Source: Tatumella ptyseos ATCC 33301 | GTDB lineage: Bacteria > Pseudomonadota > Gammaproteobacteria > Enterobacterales > Enterobacteriaceae | Length of the DNA stretch: 64,000 nt | NCBI RefSeq assembly: GCF_000735525.1 | Contig: NZ_JMPR01000020.1 | Coordinates: 124,001-188,000 of the forward strand | Reading direction: 5' to 3' | In this document: positions 1 through 9,364 of the stretch, piece by piece | Layout: every line of letters begins with the position of its first letter | Position numbering within the stretch: position 1 is the first letter of the stretch | Made by a program: the position numbers and the translations under genes | Notes under the pieces: model-generated | Seen by the model: the letters and a program-made list of their open reading frames with translations, nothing else | Told to the model about the DNA's origin: nothing | The model's database searches: none

Positions 1-407
1 TTGGTACGGAATTCCTGCACAAAACGGAGCAGGGTGCTGAACAGGATCATACAGCTCATAATAATCACGCTGGTCAGATCCGGTTTATCACCGGCACGAA
101 GAGGGATCCAGTAATCGGTCACAAAGCTGACAATCGCCAGTGCCAGCAGCACATAAATAAAAGGATTATTGAAAGCCTGCAGCCACTGGATAAGGGCCGG
201 AGGGGCTTTTTTTACGGCAATTTCGTTCGGACCAAAACGGTGCTGACGGTCAGCAACCTGTTCAGCGGTTAATCCCTGGCTGCCGGCATCGAGTGACGCC
301 AGTGTTGCTTCTGTGCTGGTAGTAATATGATGGCTGATCAGCCATTCCGGTGTCTGCGGCTGCTGTTTTTCCTGCAGCAGCGGGCGGGTATTTATAATCT
401 GTGTCAT
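1..407 (-). CDS. mgtA: Mg2+-transporting P-type ATPase (MgtA/MgtB type), 5' part only
   Basis: The gene is cut by the left window edge; only about the first 135 residues are present, starting at the ATG on 407. The peptide begins MTQIINTRPLLQ and contains a cation-ATPase N-terminal region (GLTAEQVADRQHRFGPNEI), then the first hydrophobic segment (NPFIYVLLALAIVSFVTDYW) and a second starting at TSVIIMSCMILFSTLLRFVQEFR. The pattern NPF...LL...LLRFVQE matches the first two membrane helices of MgtA/MgtB Mg2+ importers of the inner membrane. The phosphorylation and nucleotide domains lie outside the window, so MgtA versus MgtB and intactness cannot be decided. It is divergent from acnB and has a possible leader peptide upstream. 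The ribosome site before 407 is weak. Confidence 0.82.
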   Translation of the reverse strand, partial: MTQIINTRPLLQEKQQPQTPEWLISHHITTSTEATLASLDAGSQGLTAEQVADRQHRFGPNEIAVKKAPPALIQWLQAFNNPFIYVLLALAIVSFVTDYWIPLRAGDKPDLTSVIIMSCMILFSTLLRFVQEFRT

Positions 408-494
408 CTCAATAGTATCCGCTTTGTGACTGCCGGCGCGGGGATCCCGGGCGCAGGACAGTAAAAAAAGTAAGATACGCTGCAGAGTTGAGGG

Positions 495-551
495 TCAGGC
501 AGGCGTCCCCCTGCAACGCATATAACGTTGCCTGGTCGGGTCATCGTCCAT
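495..551 (-). CDS. Putative leader peptide upstream of the Mg2+ ATPase (MgtL-like)
   Basis: An 18-codon frame reads MDDDPTRQRYMRCRGTPA and ends 87 bp before the ATPase start on the same strand. AAGGAG sits about seven bases before its ATG, a better ribosome site than that of the ATPase itself. E. coli and Salmonella mgtA have a leader peptide, MgtL, whose acidic/proline N-terminus (M-E-P-D-P-T) destabilises the translating ribosome at low Mg2+ and lets transcription continue. The DDDPT start and following arginines resemble that, but there are fewer prolines. A small hairpin (513-518 with 526-531) lies inside the frame, and a 7-base T run on the minus strand (469-463) follows it. The function is inferred from position and composition. 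Confidence 0.45.
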   Translation of the reverse strand: MDDDPTRQRYMRCRGTPA

Positions 552-718
552 CTGTGGCTCCTTCATTAAGGATTCGTGGAAAGTTTTCTGTGCAAACCGG
601 CACAGTGACGGCAGGTACGATTAAAGGGATAAACCCGGAGGAAAGAGTGCGTGGGTGAACATTTTTGATACCTCGTCTGCGATAAAATAAAGACAGGCGT
701 GGCTATTCGCTCGCTGCT

Positions 719-807
719 GTCTGCCAGGGGGCAGACAAGCAATTTATCTGCCCTTGTACGTTCGGTAACTGTTCAAGGGATAATCCTGTATAAAAAAGGC
801 AGATAAA
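719..807. repeat. Nested inverted repeats in the mgtA-acnB spacer
   Basis: The 767-bp spacer between the ATPase (407) and acnB (1175) has no convincing gene other than the leader frame, but it carries clustered dyads. GTCTGCC (719-725) pairs with GGCAGAC (730-736). TTTATCTGCC (743-752) pairs with GGCAGATAAA (798-807). CCCTTG (751-756) pairs with CAAGGG (774-779). The core TCTGCC/GGCAGA thus occurs four times in 85 bp. It could be a regulatory RNA, part of a leader or terminator, or operator sites; the sequence alone does not decide. From 808 to about 1160 I see only AT-rich promoter-like sequence for acnB and no clear operator. Confidence 0.5.
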
Positions 808-1174
808 ATATAAGGTTTTTAGCAGGTAAGGTAAACCCGCAACTTAAACCACAGTTCAACCAGCGTTTTTTATATTGCCTGAAAAGTCCCCGCAGGCCGG
901 TGGCTGTCGCCGGAAATGGAGTGATATTTTTTCTTTATGTTTCAGCATGAAGAGTGCTAGTTTAATTAATGTATTATATTTCAGCTGATTAGCGTTATGT
1001 ACCGGCATGTTCCCTGAACGGCAAGGATGTTGATTTTTTGTAAACAGATTAACAACAGATCAGGATGCTGATAAGCTGCCAAAGCGGACCCGCGCTTTTA
1101 ATCTCTGCGATAATACCTTTTACATGCAGAGCCATAGCGCAGGAAGCCAATACAATGTGAGTGAGGAGAACGTC

Positions 1175-3772
1175 GTGCTAGATGAATACCGTAAGCACGT
1201 TGCCGAACGTGCTGCTATGGGCATTGTCCCCAAGCCTTTAGATGCGTCCCAGACCGCAGCACTGGTTGAACTGCTGAAAACTCCACCGAAAGGTGAAGAA
1301 GAATTTCTGTTAGATCTGCTGATAAATCGTGTCCCCCCTGGTGTTGATGAAGCTGCCTATGTAAAAGCCGGGTTCCTTGCGGCTATCGTTAAAGGTGAAG
1401 CCACTTCCCCGCTAATCACGCCTGAAAAAGCGGTAGATCTGCTGGGTACTATGCAGGGAGGATATAACATCCATCCGTTAATCGATGCGCTGGATGATGA
1501 AAAGCTGGCGGCCGGTGCGGCAAAAGCCCTGTCCCATACCCTGCTGATGTTTGATAATTTTTATGATGTTGAAGAAAAAGCCAAAGCAGGTAATCCCTTT
1601 GCACAGCAGGTACTGAAGTCCTGGGCGGATGCCGAATGGTTCCTGTCCCGTCCTGAGCTGGCGGAGAAGATCACGCTGACCGTCTTTAAAGTGACCGGTG
1701 AAACCAATACCGATGATCTTTCTCCGGCTCCGGATGCCTGGTCTCGTCCTGATATTCCGTTGCATGCGCTGGCGATGCTGAAAATTGCCCGTGACGGCAT
1801 TACCCCGGACGATGCCGGAAATATTGGCCCGATTAAACAAATCGAAGCCTTACAGAGTAAAGGCTTTCCGCTGGTCTATACCGGGGATGTGGTCGGTACC
1901 GGTTCTTCCCGTAAATCAGCCACCAACTCTGTCCTGTGGTTTATGGGGGATGATATCCCTTATGTACCGAATAAGAAGGGCGGCGGTGTGGTTCTGGGCG
2001 GAAAAATCGCGCCGATCTTCTTCAATACCATGGAAGATGCCGGTGCCTTACCGATAGAAGTGGATGTCAGCGGCCTCAATATGGGGGATGTCATTGATAT
2101 TTATCCTTATAAAGGTGAAGTTCGCCGTCATGAGGATAACGAACTGCTGGAAACCTTTGCGCTGAAAACCGATGTTCTGCTGGATGAGGTTCGCGCGGGT
2201 GGACGTATCCCGCTGATCATTGGTCGTGGTCTGACGGCCCGCGCCCGTGAGGCACTTTCCCTGCCGCACAGTGACGTCTTCCGTAAAGCGAAGGACGTGG
2301 TGAAAAGTGAGCGTGGTTTCTCGCTGGCCCAGAAAATGGTCGGCCGGGCCTGTGGTGTCGCCGGTATTCGTCCAGGCGAATACTGTGAGCCAAAAATGAC
2401 GTCTGTCGGTTCTCAGGATACGACCGGGCCAATGACCCGTGATGAACTGAAGGATCTTGCCTGCCTCGGCTTCTCTGCTGATTTAGTCATGCAGTCGTTT
2501 TGCCATACGGCAGCGTATCCCAAACCGGTCGACGTACAGATGCAGCACACGTTACCGGACTTCATAATGAACCGTGGCGGGGTCTCTCTGCGTCCGGGCG
2601 ATGGTATTATCCATAGCTGGCTGAACCGCATGCTGTTACCGGACACGGTCGGCACCGGCGGAGACTCTCATACCCGTTTCCCTATCGGTATTTCGTTCCC
2701 GGCCGGCTCCGGACTCGTCGCGTTTGCTGCTGCCACCGGTGTGATGCCCCTGGATATGCCGGAGTCTGTACTGGTGCGTTTCAGTGGTAAGATGCAGCCC
2801 GGGATCACCCTGCGTGACCTGGTTCATGCTATCCCGTTGTATGCTATCAAACAGGGACTGCTGACGGTCGAGAAGAAAGGGAAAAAGAATATCTTCTCCG
2901 GTCGTATTCTGGAGATCGAAGGTTTACCGGATCTGAAAGCGGAACAGGCTTTTGAACTTTCTGATGCTTCAGCGGAACGTTCCGCGGCAGGTTGTACGAT
3001 CAAGCTGGATAAAGCGCCGATCATTGAATATCTCAATTCCAATATTGTGCTACTGAAATGGATGATTGCGGAAGGTTATGGCGATCGCCGTACTCTCGAA
3101 CGCCGTATCCAGGGCATGGAACAATGGCTGGCGGATCCGCAACTACTTGAAGCGGATGCGGATGCAGAATATGCGGCGGTGATCGATATCGATCTGAATG
3201 AGATCACGCAGCCTATCCTGTGTGCGCCGAATGATCCGGATGACGCCCGCTGGTTATCCGATGTGCAGGGTGAGAAAATTGATGAGGTCTTTATCGGGTC
3301 CTGTATGACCAATATCGGTCACTTCCGTGCTGCCGGTAAATTGCTGGATAGCCATAAAGGACCGCTGCCGACCCGGTTATGGGTTGCGCCGCCGACCAAA
3401 ATGGATGCCGCCCAGTTGACGGAAGAAGGTTACTACAGTGTCTTTGGTAAGAGTGGTGCCAGGGTTGAAATTCCGGGATGTTCACTCTGCATGGGGAACC
3501 AGGCCCGTGTCGCTGACGGGGCGACGGTGGTATCGACCTCAACCCGTAACTTCCCTAACCGTTTAGGGAATGGTGCGAACGTCTACCTGGCATCTGCTGA
3601 GCTCGCCGCTGTGGCCTCTCTGTCAGGCAAACTGCCTACGCCGGACGAATATCAGCATTTCATGGCAGAGGTGGATAAAACAGCCAGCGATACCTACCGC
3701 TACCTGAATTTTGACCACCTGCCCGAATATACTGACAAAGCTAAAGACGTTATTTTTCAGACCAGCGTCTGA
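1175..3772 (+). CDS. acnB: Aconitate hydratase B
   Basis: Bifunctional aconitase B converts citrate to isocitrate in the TCA cycle, can act on 2-methylcitrate-derived substrate, and in its iron-free form binds mRNA. A GTG start at 1175 with GAGGAGA six bases upstream gives 865 residues, exactly the E. coli length; the longer upstream frame is not needed. The order is an N-terminal HEAT-like domain, a swivel domain ([13 protein letters not shown]), then the catalytic core. The three [4Fe-4S] cysteines are visible in [10 protein letters not shown] (about residue 710) and PGCSLCMGN (about 769 and 772). It is monocistronic, with a strong terminator after it. The gene stands beside an mgtA-type gene rather than the lpd/yacH region it adjoins in E. 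coli. Confidence 0.97.
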   Translation: MLDEYRKHVAERAAMGIVPKPLDASQTAALVELLKTPPKGEEEFLLDLLINRVPPGVDEAAYVKAGFLAAIVKGEATSPLITPEKAVDLLGTMQGGYNIHPLIDALDDEKLAAGAAKALSHTLLMFDNFYDVEEKAKAGNPFAQQVLKSWADAEWFLSRPELAEKITLTVFKVTGETNTDDLSPAPDAWSRPDIPLHALAMLKIARDGITPDDAGNIGPIKQIEALQSKGFPLVYTGDVVGTGSSRKSATNSVLWFMGDDIPYVPNKKGGGVVLGGKIAPIFFNTMEDAGALPIEVDVSGLNMGDVIDIYPYKGEVRRHEDNELLETFALKTDVLLDEVRAGGRIPLIIGRGLTARAREALSLPHSDVFRKAKDVVKSERGFSLAQKMVGRACGVAGIRPGEYCEPKMTSVGSQDTTGPMTRDELKDLACLGFSADLVMQSFCHTAAYPKPVDVQMQHTLPDFIMNRGGVSLRPGDGIIHSWLNRMLLPDTVGTGGDSHTRFPIGISFPAGSGLVAFAAATGVMPLDMPESVLVRFSGKMQPGITLRDLVHAIPLYAIKQGLLTVEKKGKKNIFSGRILEIEGLPDLKAEQAFELSDASAERSAAGCTIKLDKAPIIEYLNSNIVLLKWMIAEGYGDRRTLERRIQGMEQWLADPQLLEADADAEYAAVIDIDLNEITQPILCAPNDPDDARWLSDVQGEKIDEVFIGSCMTNIGHFRAAGKLLDSHKGPLPTRLWVAPPTKMDAAQLTEEGYYSVFGKSGARVEIPGCSLCMGNQARVADGATVVSTSTRNFPNRLGNGANVYLASAELAAVASLSGKLPTPDEYQHFMAEVDKTASDTYRYLNFDHLPEYTDKAKDVIFQTSV

Positions 3773-3796
3773 TTACTGTTAATATAGTCTCAGGCG

Positions 3797-3827
3797 AAAA
3801 AGCACAGCGCAGGCTGTGCTTTTTTTA
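3797..3827 (+). terminator. Rho-independent terminator of acnB
   Basis: An 11-bp stem AAAAAGCACAG/CTGTGCTTTTT closes over a short CGCAGG loop and runs into a T tract, 25 bp after the acnB stop. Confidence 0.9.
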
Positions 3828-3954
3828 TCCCTGTTCTGCGGTCGTGCTGGCGCGGGATACGGGCCGTGTCTGTGTCATAGCCTGCTAACGGCAGCGACAG
3901 ATGTTAACAGTTGTGAGCTGATGATCATGTCATCAGTATCGTCAGGAGTCAGTT

Positions 3955-4317
3955 ATGGAATACCAGTTTGTTCATGATGTTACCGGCAATGTGATCGTAC
4001 GCATGTCGATGGACCATGAGGCGGTCGGTCACTGGTTTAATGATGAAGTCAGGGGAGACCTGGCGTTGCTCGACGAGGTACGTGAAGGTGCCCGTTCGGT
4101 CAAAGGGACGACCCGGCAATGGAGCCGCACGGGTAAAGAGTACACGTTGTGGATTGATGATGAAGAAGTGATGATCAGTGCCAATATGCTGTCTTTTGAT
4201 ACGGATGAACCTGAAGAAGGAATGAGCTATTACGATCAGGAGTCACTGGCATTTTGTGGCGTTGAAGACTTCTTTCTGCTGGTGGATGCCTATCAGAAGT
4301 TTATTGAGCGCCGTTAA
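3955..4317 (+). CDS. yacL: UPF0231 family protein YacL
   Basis: A 120-residue acidic, cytoplasmic protein with no signal peptide or membrane segment. It matches E. coli YacL along its length, for example [17 protein letters not shown] near the start, [16 protein letters not shown] in the middle and [12 protein letters not shown] near the end. YacL is a conserved enterobacterial protein of unknown function; none is assigned here. AGGAGTC lies just before the ATG. It has its own intergenic region after the acnB terminator and is convergent with speD, so it is probably transcribed alone. Confidence 0.92.
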   Translation: MEYQFVHDVTGNVIVRMSMDHEAVGHWFNDEVRGDLALLDEVREGARSVKGTTRQWSRTGKEYTLWIDDEEVMISANMLSFDTDEPEEGMSYYDQESLAFCGVEDFFLLVDAYQKFIERR

Positions 4318-4328
4318 CGGGGAGCAGG

Positions 4329-4354
4329 AAAAGACCGGCAACAGCGTGCCGGTC
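4329..4354 (-). terminator. Terminator of the speE-speD operon
   Basis: GACCGGCA (4333-4340) pairs with TGCCGGTC (4347-4354). Read on the minus strand the stem is followed by TTTT. It lies just beyond the speD stop. Confidence 0.7.
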
Positions 4355-4363
4355 CGATAGCGT

Positions 4364-5167
4364 TTATTTCTGATTTACCGCAGGAATATTGCGGCCATAA
4401 TAAATTTCACGCATCTCTTTCCATAACAGATCAGTGATCCGCTGGTGTTCACCGGCCGTCAAATCTTCCGGACGGGTATTGAACAGATAGTGCTTCAGGT
4501 CAAATTCTTTCAGCAGCATTTTGGTGTGAAAGATATTTTCCTGGTAGACATTGACATCCATCATGTCGTACATCGATTTCATATTCTCTGACATAAAATT
4601 CTGAATCGAATTAATTTCATGATCGATGAAATGTTTTACCCCGTTAATATCGCGGGTGAACCCACGGACACGGTAGTCGATGGTCACGATATCGGATTCC
4701 AGCTGATGAATAAGGTAGTTCAGGGCGTTCAGCGGGGAGATCACACCACAGGTCGAAACTTCGATATCTGCCCGGAAAGTACAGAGACCGCCTTCCGGGT
4801 GGCTTTCCGGATAGGTATGTACGCAGATATGGCTTTTATCGAGATGAGCAACAATCGCATCCGGTAGCGGGCCGGGGTGCTCTGAGGTATCGATATCTTC
4901 AGGATTAACCGGTTCTTCACTCACCAGAATAGTGACGCTGGCCCCCTGGGGCTCGTAGTCCTGGCGGGCAATGTTCAGGACATTAGCCCCTATGATAGAA
5001 CAGGTTTCAGTCAGAATTTCAGTCAGTCGGTTAGCATTATATTGCTCGTCGATATATGCGATGTAGCCGTCACGTTCTTCTTTTGTGTTCGCGTAGCAAA
5101 TATCATAGATACAAAAACTCAGGCTTTTCGTCAGATTATTGAAGCCATGTAGTTTTAGCTTTTGCAA
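4364..5167 (-). CDS. speD: S-adenosylmethionine decarboxylase proenzyme
   Basis: Makes decarboxylated S-adenosylmethionine, the aminopropyl donor that SpeE uses for spermidine. This is the prokaryotic class 1 enzyme, 267 residues against 264 in E. coli. The self-cleavage site is Lys111-Ser112 in [13 protein letters not shown]; the serine becomes the pyruvoyl cofactor of the alpha chain. The start is TTG, as in E. coli, with a near-perfect AAGGAGGTGG immediately upstream that should compensate for the weak codon. It is the second gene of the speE-speD unit, 32 bp after speE, and ends in a terminator shared with no other gene. Confidence 0.97.
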   Translation of the reverse strand: MQKLKLHGFNNLTKSLSFCIYDICYANTKEERDGYIAYIDEQYNANRLTEILTETCSIIGANVLNIARQDYEPQGASVTILVSEEPVNPEDIDTSEHPGPLPDAIVAHLDKSHICVHTYPESHPEGGLCTFRADIEVSTCGVISPLNALNYLIHQLESDIVTIDYRVRGFTRDINGVKHFIDHEINSIQNFMSENMKSMYDMMDVNVYQENIFHTKMLLKEFDLKHYLFNTRPEDLTAGEHQRITDLLWKEMREIYYGRNIPAVNQK

Positions 5168-5199
5168 TTTAGTCCACCTCCTTTAGGGAAAGTTGCGGA

Positions 5200-6060
5200 T
5201 CACTCTGCTGCCAGAGCATCCAGTAAATACTGCGGTAAGGCAAAACTGCCCTGATGAATAGCCGGTGTATAATAGCGGCAGGTAATGCCGGATTCATTAA
5301 TACGCTGAGTGAGCGTCTCGTGAGTGAGTGTACGCAGAGACTCGTCATTACTCGCCCAGGCAAAAGTCATAATTCCGCCGTAATAGGTCGGAACCGCGGC
5401 CTGGTAAAAACTGACATCTGAGAAATAAGGGCGCAGGCGACGATGGCTGTTAATCGCTTCTTCCTGCTGCAGAAAACAGACCCCGTTCTGTGCGACGAAG
5501 ATCCCGCCTTCATTCAGACAACGCTGGCAGCCTTCGTAGAAGTCAGAGGTGAAGAGGCTTTCACCGGGACCGATCGGGTCCGTACAGTCAGAAATGATCA
5601 CATCAAATTTCTGATCTGTCTGATTCACGAAGTTAACACCGTCGTCGATCACCAGCGTAAAGCGGGGGTCATCATAAGCACCCGCGCTATGGTTCGGCAG
5701 GTACTCACGGCAGAACGTTACGACCCCGGCGTCAATTTCGACCATAGTGATCCGTTCCACGCCAGGATGACGTGCGACTTCGCGCAGCATTCCGCCATCA
5801 CCGCCGCCGATAATCAGCACACTGCGGGCTTCACCGTGGGCGAAAAGCGGTACGTGGGTCAGCATTTCATGGTAGATAAATTCATCACGTTCGGTGGTTT
5901 GTACCACACCATCCAAAGCCATGACTCTGCCGAAGGCACTGTTTTCGAAAATCACTAAATCCTGATGTTCGGTTTTATCCCGATAAAGTTCTTTATCGAC
6001 AGTAAAATACTGCCCGAAACCGTCATGCAATGTTTCATGCCATTTATCGTGCTGTGACAC
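5200..6060 (-). CDS. speE: Spermidine synthase
   Basis: Transfers the aminopropyl group of decarboxylated S-adenosylmethionine to putrescine, giving spermidine and methylthioadenosine, which mtn (26736-27437) recycles. The Rossmann-type fold shows the GGGDGG loop in [16 protein letters not shown] and the catalytic aspartate region [17 protein letters not shown] chose the GTG at 6060, with AGGAGAG eight bases upstream, giving 286 residues close to the E. coli 288; an upstream frame of 26 more codons has no family match. The order speE-speD with yacC upstream on the same strand is as in E. coli. Confidence 0.95.
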   Translation of the reverse strand: MSQHDKWHETLHDGFGQYFTVDKELYRDKTEHQDLVIFENSAFGRVMALDGVVQTTERDEFIYHEMLTHVPLFAHGEARSVLIIGGGDGGMLREVARHPGVERITMVEIDAGVVTFCREYLPNHSAGAYDDPRFTLVIDDGVNFVNQTDQKFDVIISDCTDPIGPGESLFTSDFYEGCQRCLNEGGIFVAQNGVCFLQQEEAINSHRRLRPYFSDVSFYQAAVPTYYGGIMTFAWASNDESLRTLTHETLTQRINESGITCRYYTPAIHQGSFALPQYLLDALAAE

Positions 6061-6150
6061 GTGATTACTCTCCTGTATTACCGGATGATAAAAATAAGCT
6101 GATGATGATAACGAAGTCACGGAAGTGATGCACGGCATCTGCCTTTCTGA

Positions 6151-6501
6151 TCACTGCTTAACATAAGAGAGCAGGCTCAGCGATTTATCAGCCAGAGACT
6201 GGCATTTCTGAGCCTGCGGCACGGCGATACCGCTCAGATCTTCATAGCTTGCTTCGCCGAGTTGTTGCATATTCATCTGGTCATAGTTACTTAAATCCCA
6301 GTGATTCTGTCGGGCGAAGAAGATCAGGGCATTTCGGATCTGATTATCGGGAATTTTCTGGTAACCACAGTCATTTTTCAGGTAGATGAAGACTGCCGTT
6401 AAGTCGGCCATATCTTCGGCCTGAGATTCATCGAGAGCAAAGCTGGTGCCGGTGACGCCCATTAATGCGGTCAACAACAGCAGCCTGAAGATTTTAGTCA
6501 T
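6151..6501 (-). CDS. yacC: Small periplasmic protein YacC (PulS/OutS-like)
   Basis: A 116-residue exported protein. The N-terminus is a signal peptide (basic MTKIFR, hydrophobic LLLLTALMGVTG, cleavage near SFALDES). The mature part AEDMADLTAVFIYLKNDCGYQ and two cysteines match E. coli YacC, which resembles the PulS/OutS pilotin group of type II secretion. No secretin or type II genes lie nearby, so a pilotin role is not supported here. It is 90 bp upstream of speE on the same strand and divergent from cueO. Confidence 0.88.
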   Translation of the reverse strand: MTKIFRLLLLTALMGVTGTSFALDESQAEDMADLTAVFIYLKNDCGYQKIPDNQIRNALIFFARQNHWDLSNYDQMNMQQLGEASYEDLSGIAVPQAQKCQSLADKSLSLLSYVKQ

Positions 6502-6593
6502 TGGGGTTCTCTGGTCGATATCATGTTATCCACGTTAGCATAGTTGCTGTCAGGATGACGATTATTTTGACCGCTTTGCAAGCAGGGTGAGTA

Positions 6594-6624
6594 TTGACCT
6601 TCCCGCAGGGAGAGGGTTTATGCT
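6594..6624 (+). promoter_or_regulatory. CueR-type copper-responsive promoter of cueO
   Basis: TTGACC (6594-6599) and TATGCT (6619-6624) are separated by 19 bp, the over-long spacing typical of MerR-family promoters. The spacer begins TTCCCGCAGGGAGAGGG, an imperfect dyad resembling the CueR sites of E. coli cueO and copA. CueR bound to Cu(I) or Ag(I) would realign the promoter. The cueO start lies 35 bp downstream. Confidence 0.8.
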
Positions 6625-6658
6625 TAACAAATGCTTTTTCGTCTAAGGATATTCCGTT

Positions 6659-8314
6659 ATGCAGCGTCGAGATTTTCTGAAGCTGACTACTGCGTGTGCA
6701 GCGGCAGGCTTACTCCCGATCTGGAGCCGTTCACTGATGGCTGCGACAAGACCGTTATTACCCGTACCGTCACAACTGATGCCGGATATCCGTCAGCGTA
6801 TCCGGCTGACGGTAATGACCGGAGTGACCCGGTGGCAAGGCCAGGAGGTGCCCACCTGGGGCTACAATGGCAGTTTACTGGGCCCGGCCATCCGTCTTCG
6901 CCGTCAGCAGCAGGTCACTATCGACATTAATAACACGTTACCGATGGCAACGACGCTCCACTGGCATGGACTGAAAGTCGGGGGGGATGTGGATGGCGGG
7001 CCGCAGGAAGTGATCCCGGCGGGAGGTCGCCGGGAAGTGACTTTTACGCCGGATCAGCAAGCGGCGACTTGCTGGTATCACCCGCATTATCACGGCCATA
7101 CCGGCTATCAGGTCGCCAAAGGGCTGGCAGGAATGTTGATCATTGATGATGATGAAATTGACCTGCTGCGCTTGCCGATTGAATGGGGAGTGGATGATAT
7201 TCCGCTGGTATTTCAGGACAAGCAATTGACCGCTGATGGTTCGCAGATTGACTACCAGCTGGACATTATGCGGGCTGCGGTCGGCTGGTTTGGCAATATG
7301 ATGCTGACTAACGGTGTCAGCTACCCGCAGCATGCGGTCCCCCGTGGCTGGGTGCGTTTCAGGATGCTGAACGGCTGTAATGCCCGCAGCCTTATCCTTA
7401 GCGCCAGTGATCAACGTCCGCTCTATGTTATTGCCAGTGATGGTGGTTTACTGGCTCAGCCCGTCAAGGTGGATAGCCTGGAAATGATCCCGGGCGAGCG
7501 CTTTGAAGTGATGGTCGATACCAGTGACGGTAAAGCGTTTGACTTAGTGACGCTGCCTACAGAGCAGGCCGGCATGGTACTGGCGCCGTTTGACCAGCCA
7601 TTACCGGTACTGAATGTGCTGCCGATACGTATTGCCGGCAGCAGCACGCTGCCGGATACTTTATCGGTCATGCCATCACTGCCAGCACGGGAGAGTCTGG
7701 CGGGGATGACAAAACGAACATTGCAGTTATCCATGGATAAACAACTGGACCAGCAGGGAATGGCGGCACTGATTAAACGCTACGGACATAAAGCGATGGG
7801 CGGCATGTCGATGGGTGAAACCGCGTCGTCCGGTAAGGGAATGGCCGGGATGGCAATGCCACATCAGGAAATGTCCTCACCGACGACGGGCAGCGGTATG
7901 GATCATATGCCGGGTATGGCGATGGATAAGCCCCCTGCGAATAGCACCGGAAAAGCGTATGATTTTCATCAGGGTAATAAAATCAACGGTAAAGCCTTTG
8001 ATATGAATCACCCCGCCTTTGATGTACCGATTCAGACGACAGAGATTTGGCGCATCAGTGGCCAGGGAGACATGATGCTGCATCCTTTCCATGTCCATGG
8101 GACTCAGTTCAGGATCCTCTCTGAAAACGGATTACCGGTCGCTGCACATCGGCAGGGATGGAAGGATATCGTCCGGGTGGAAGGGGGAGTCAGTGAAATT
8201 CTGGTGAATTTCACCCATACCGCCAGTCAGAGCCAGGCCTATATGGCCCATTGCCATCTGCTGGAGCATGAAGACACCGGGATGATGCTTGGCTTTACGG
8301 TCAGCCGGACCTGA
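6659..8314 (+). CDS. cueO: Multicopper oxidase CueO (cuprous oxidase)
   Basis: A periplasmic oxidase that converts toxic Cu(I) to Cu(II). A twin-arginine signal [17 protein letters not shown] opens the 551-residue protein. Copper ligands are visible in four places: [34 protein letters not shown] and [15 protein letters not shown], the last supplying the type 1 Cys, His and Met. Residues about 379-425 form a methionine/histidine-rich insert ([26 protein letters not shown]), the substrate Cu(I) site region of CueO. It is about 35 residues longer than the E. coli protein, partly in this insert. It is expressed from the CueR-type promoter at 6594. E. coli has gcd next; here hpt follows. Confidence 0.96.
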   Translation: MQRRDFLKLTTACAAAGLLPIWSRSLMAATRPLLPVPSQLMPDIRQRIRLTVMTGVTRWQGQEVPTWGYNGSLLGPAIRLRRQQQVTIDINNTLPMATTLHWHGLKVGGDVDGGPQEVIPAGGRREVTFTPDQQAATCWYHPHYHGHTGYQVAKGLAGMLIIDDDEIDLLRLPIEWGVDDIPLVFQDKQLTADGSQIDYQLDIMRAAVGWFGNMMLTNGVSYPQHAVPRGWVRFRMLNGCNARSLILSASDQRPLYVIASDGGLLAQPVKVDSLEMIPGERFEVMVDTSDGKAFDLVTLPTEQAGMVLAPFDQPLPVLNVLPIRIAGSSTLPDTLSVMPSLPARESLAGMTKRTLQLSMDKQLDQQGMAALIKRYGHKAMGGMSMGETASSGKGMAGMAMPHQEMSSPTTGSGMDHMPGMAMDKPPANSTGKAYDFHQGNKINGKAFDMNHPAFDVPIQTTEIWRISGQGDMMLHPFHVHGTQFRILSENGLPVAAHRQGWKDIVRVEGGVSEILVNFTHTASQSQAYMAHCHLLEHEDTGMMLGFTVSRT

Positions 8315-8521
8315 TATTCGTGGCGCAGTTTATCCCGCCTTCCCGTTACAGGTGGGGCCGGGGAGGGGAAGGGGCTCCGGGCGCAGGGACTTAATCGGTT
8401 CTCAGGCTATCGTGCAGGGCCTGGTCTGTGCGATAATCCCCGCCATGATCTGTGGATCATGACTGTATTAATCCCCGCCATTAATGAGGTTAAGCTGAGT
8501 AAAATCAGTGAGATATATATT

Positions 8522-9058
8522 ATGAAACACACCGTAGAAGTGATGATTTCTGAAGAAGAAATCAGACAGCGTATTACAGCTCTGGGCCAGCAAATTTCTG
8601 CAGATTACCGTGATCGCGGCAATGATATCGTGCTGGTCGGCCTGTTACGTGGATCATTTATGTTTATGGCCGATTTGTGCCGGGCAATAGACGTTTCTCA
8701 CGAAGTCGATTTTATTACGGCCTCAAGTTATGGCAATGGTATGTCGAGCACCCGGGATGTCAAAATCATTAAAGATCTTGATGAAGATATCCGCGGTAAA
8801 GACGTGCTGATTGTTGAAGATATTATTGATTCCGGTAACACCCTGAGCAAAGTGCGTGAGATCTTACGCCTGCGTGAGCCAAAGTCTCTGGCCATTTGTA
8901 CGCTGCTGGATAAGCCTGAGCGCCGTGAAGTGAACGTGGATGTTGAGTATGTTGGCTTCACCATCCCGGATGAGTTCGTTGTGGGCTACGGTATTGATTA
9001 CGCACAGCGTTATCGCCATCTGCCGTATGTCGGCAAAGTGGTTATTCTGGAACCCTGA
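8522..9058 (+). CDS. hpt: Hypoxanthine phosphoribosyltransferase
   Basis: A purine salvage enzyme joining hypoxanthine (and less well guanine) to PRPP to make IMP. The ATG at 8522 gives 178 residues, the E. coli length; a 21-codon upstream extension has no family match. The PRPP-binding signature is clear in [17 protein letters not shown] (about residues 99-115). Other conserved parts are [12 protein letters not shown] near residue 45 and the C-terminal [19 protein letters not shown]. In E. coli the gcd gene precedes it and can follows on the other strand; both are absent here. Confidence 0.96.
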   Translation: MKHTVEVMISEEEIRQRITALGQQISADYRDRGNDIVLVGLLRGSFMFMADLCRAIDVSHEVDFITASSYGNGMSSTRDVKIIKDLDEDIRGKDVLIVEDIIDSGNTLSKVREILRLREPKSLAICTLLDKPERREVNVDVEYVGFTIPDEFVVGYGIDYAQRYRHLPYVGKVVILEP

Positions 9059-9084
9059 GTCCGGCATATCAATAGCACAATCTT

Positions 9085-9107
9085 TCAGGCCGGTTAATCC
9101 GGCCTGA
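9085..9107 (+). terminator. Terminator of hpt
   Basis: A 9-bp perfect stem TCAGGCCGG/CCGGCCTGA with a TTAAT loop, followed by a short T run. The rest of the 306-bp spacer to yadG (9108-9364) shows no gene; it holds only a 10-bp direct repeat CCGGTCTGTC at 9160-9169 and 9189-9198. Confidence 0.75.
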
Positions 9108-9364
9108 TTTATACTGAGCACTCTTTTTCACCGATGCTGTCATTACTGACAAGGCACCACCGGTCTGTCTGCGTTGGTCCGGGTTTTGCCGGTCTGTCAC
9201 CCTCTTTCGGACAGCCATTGCCGTCATCCGTCAGGTATCCTGTGGTGTACGTTCTGCTACCGGACGGTTCAGATAGCGGACTTCACCCGCTGTTTGCGGG
9301 GATCCCGACGAAATTGCGGTAAAAATTAATTTTAACTCCTTCATTATCTCAGGATGGAACAGGT

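Noticed and set aside
601-660. PhoP box upstream of the Mg2+ ATPase leader
   Set aside because: Only one half-site (GGTTTA on the minus strand) is visible; the second direct repeat is not present at the expected spacing.
9134-9322. 62-codon open frame between hpt and yadG
   Set aside because: No ribosome site, no recognisable motif, low-complexity composition; treated as spacer.
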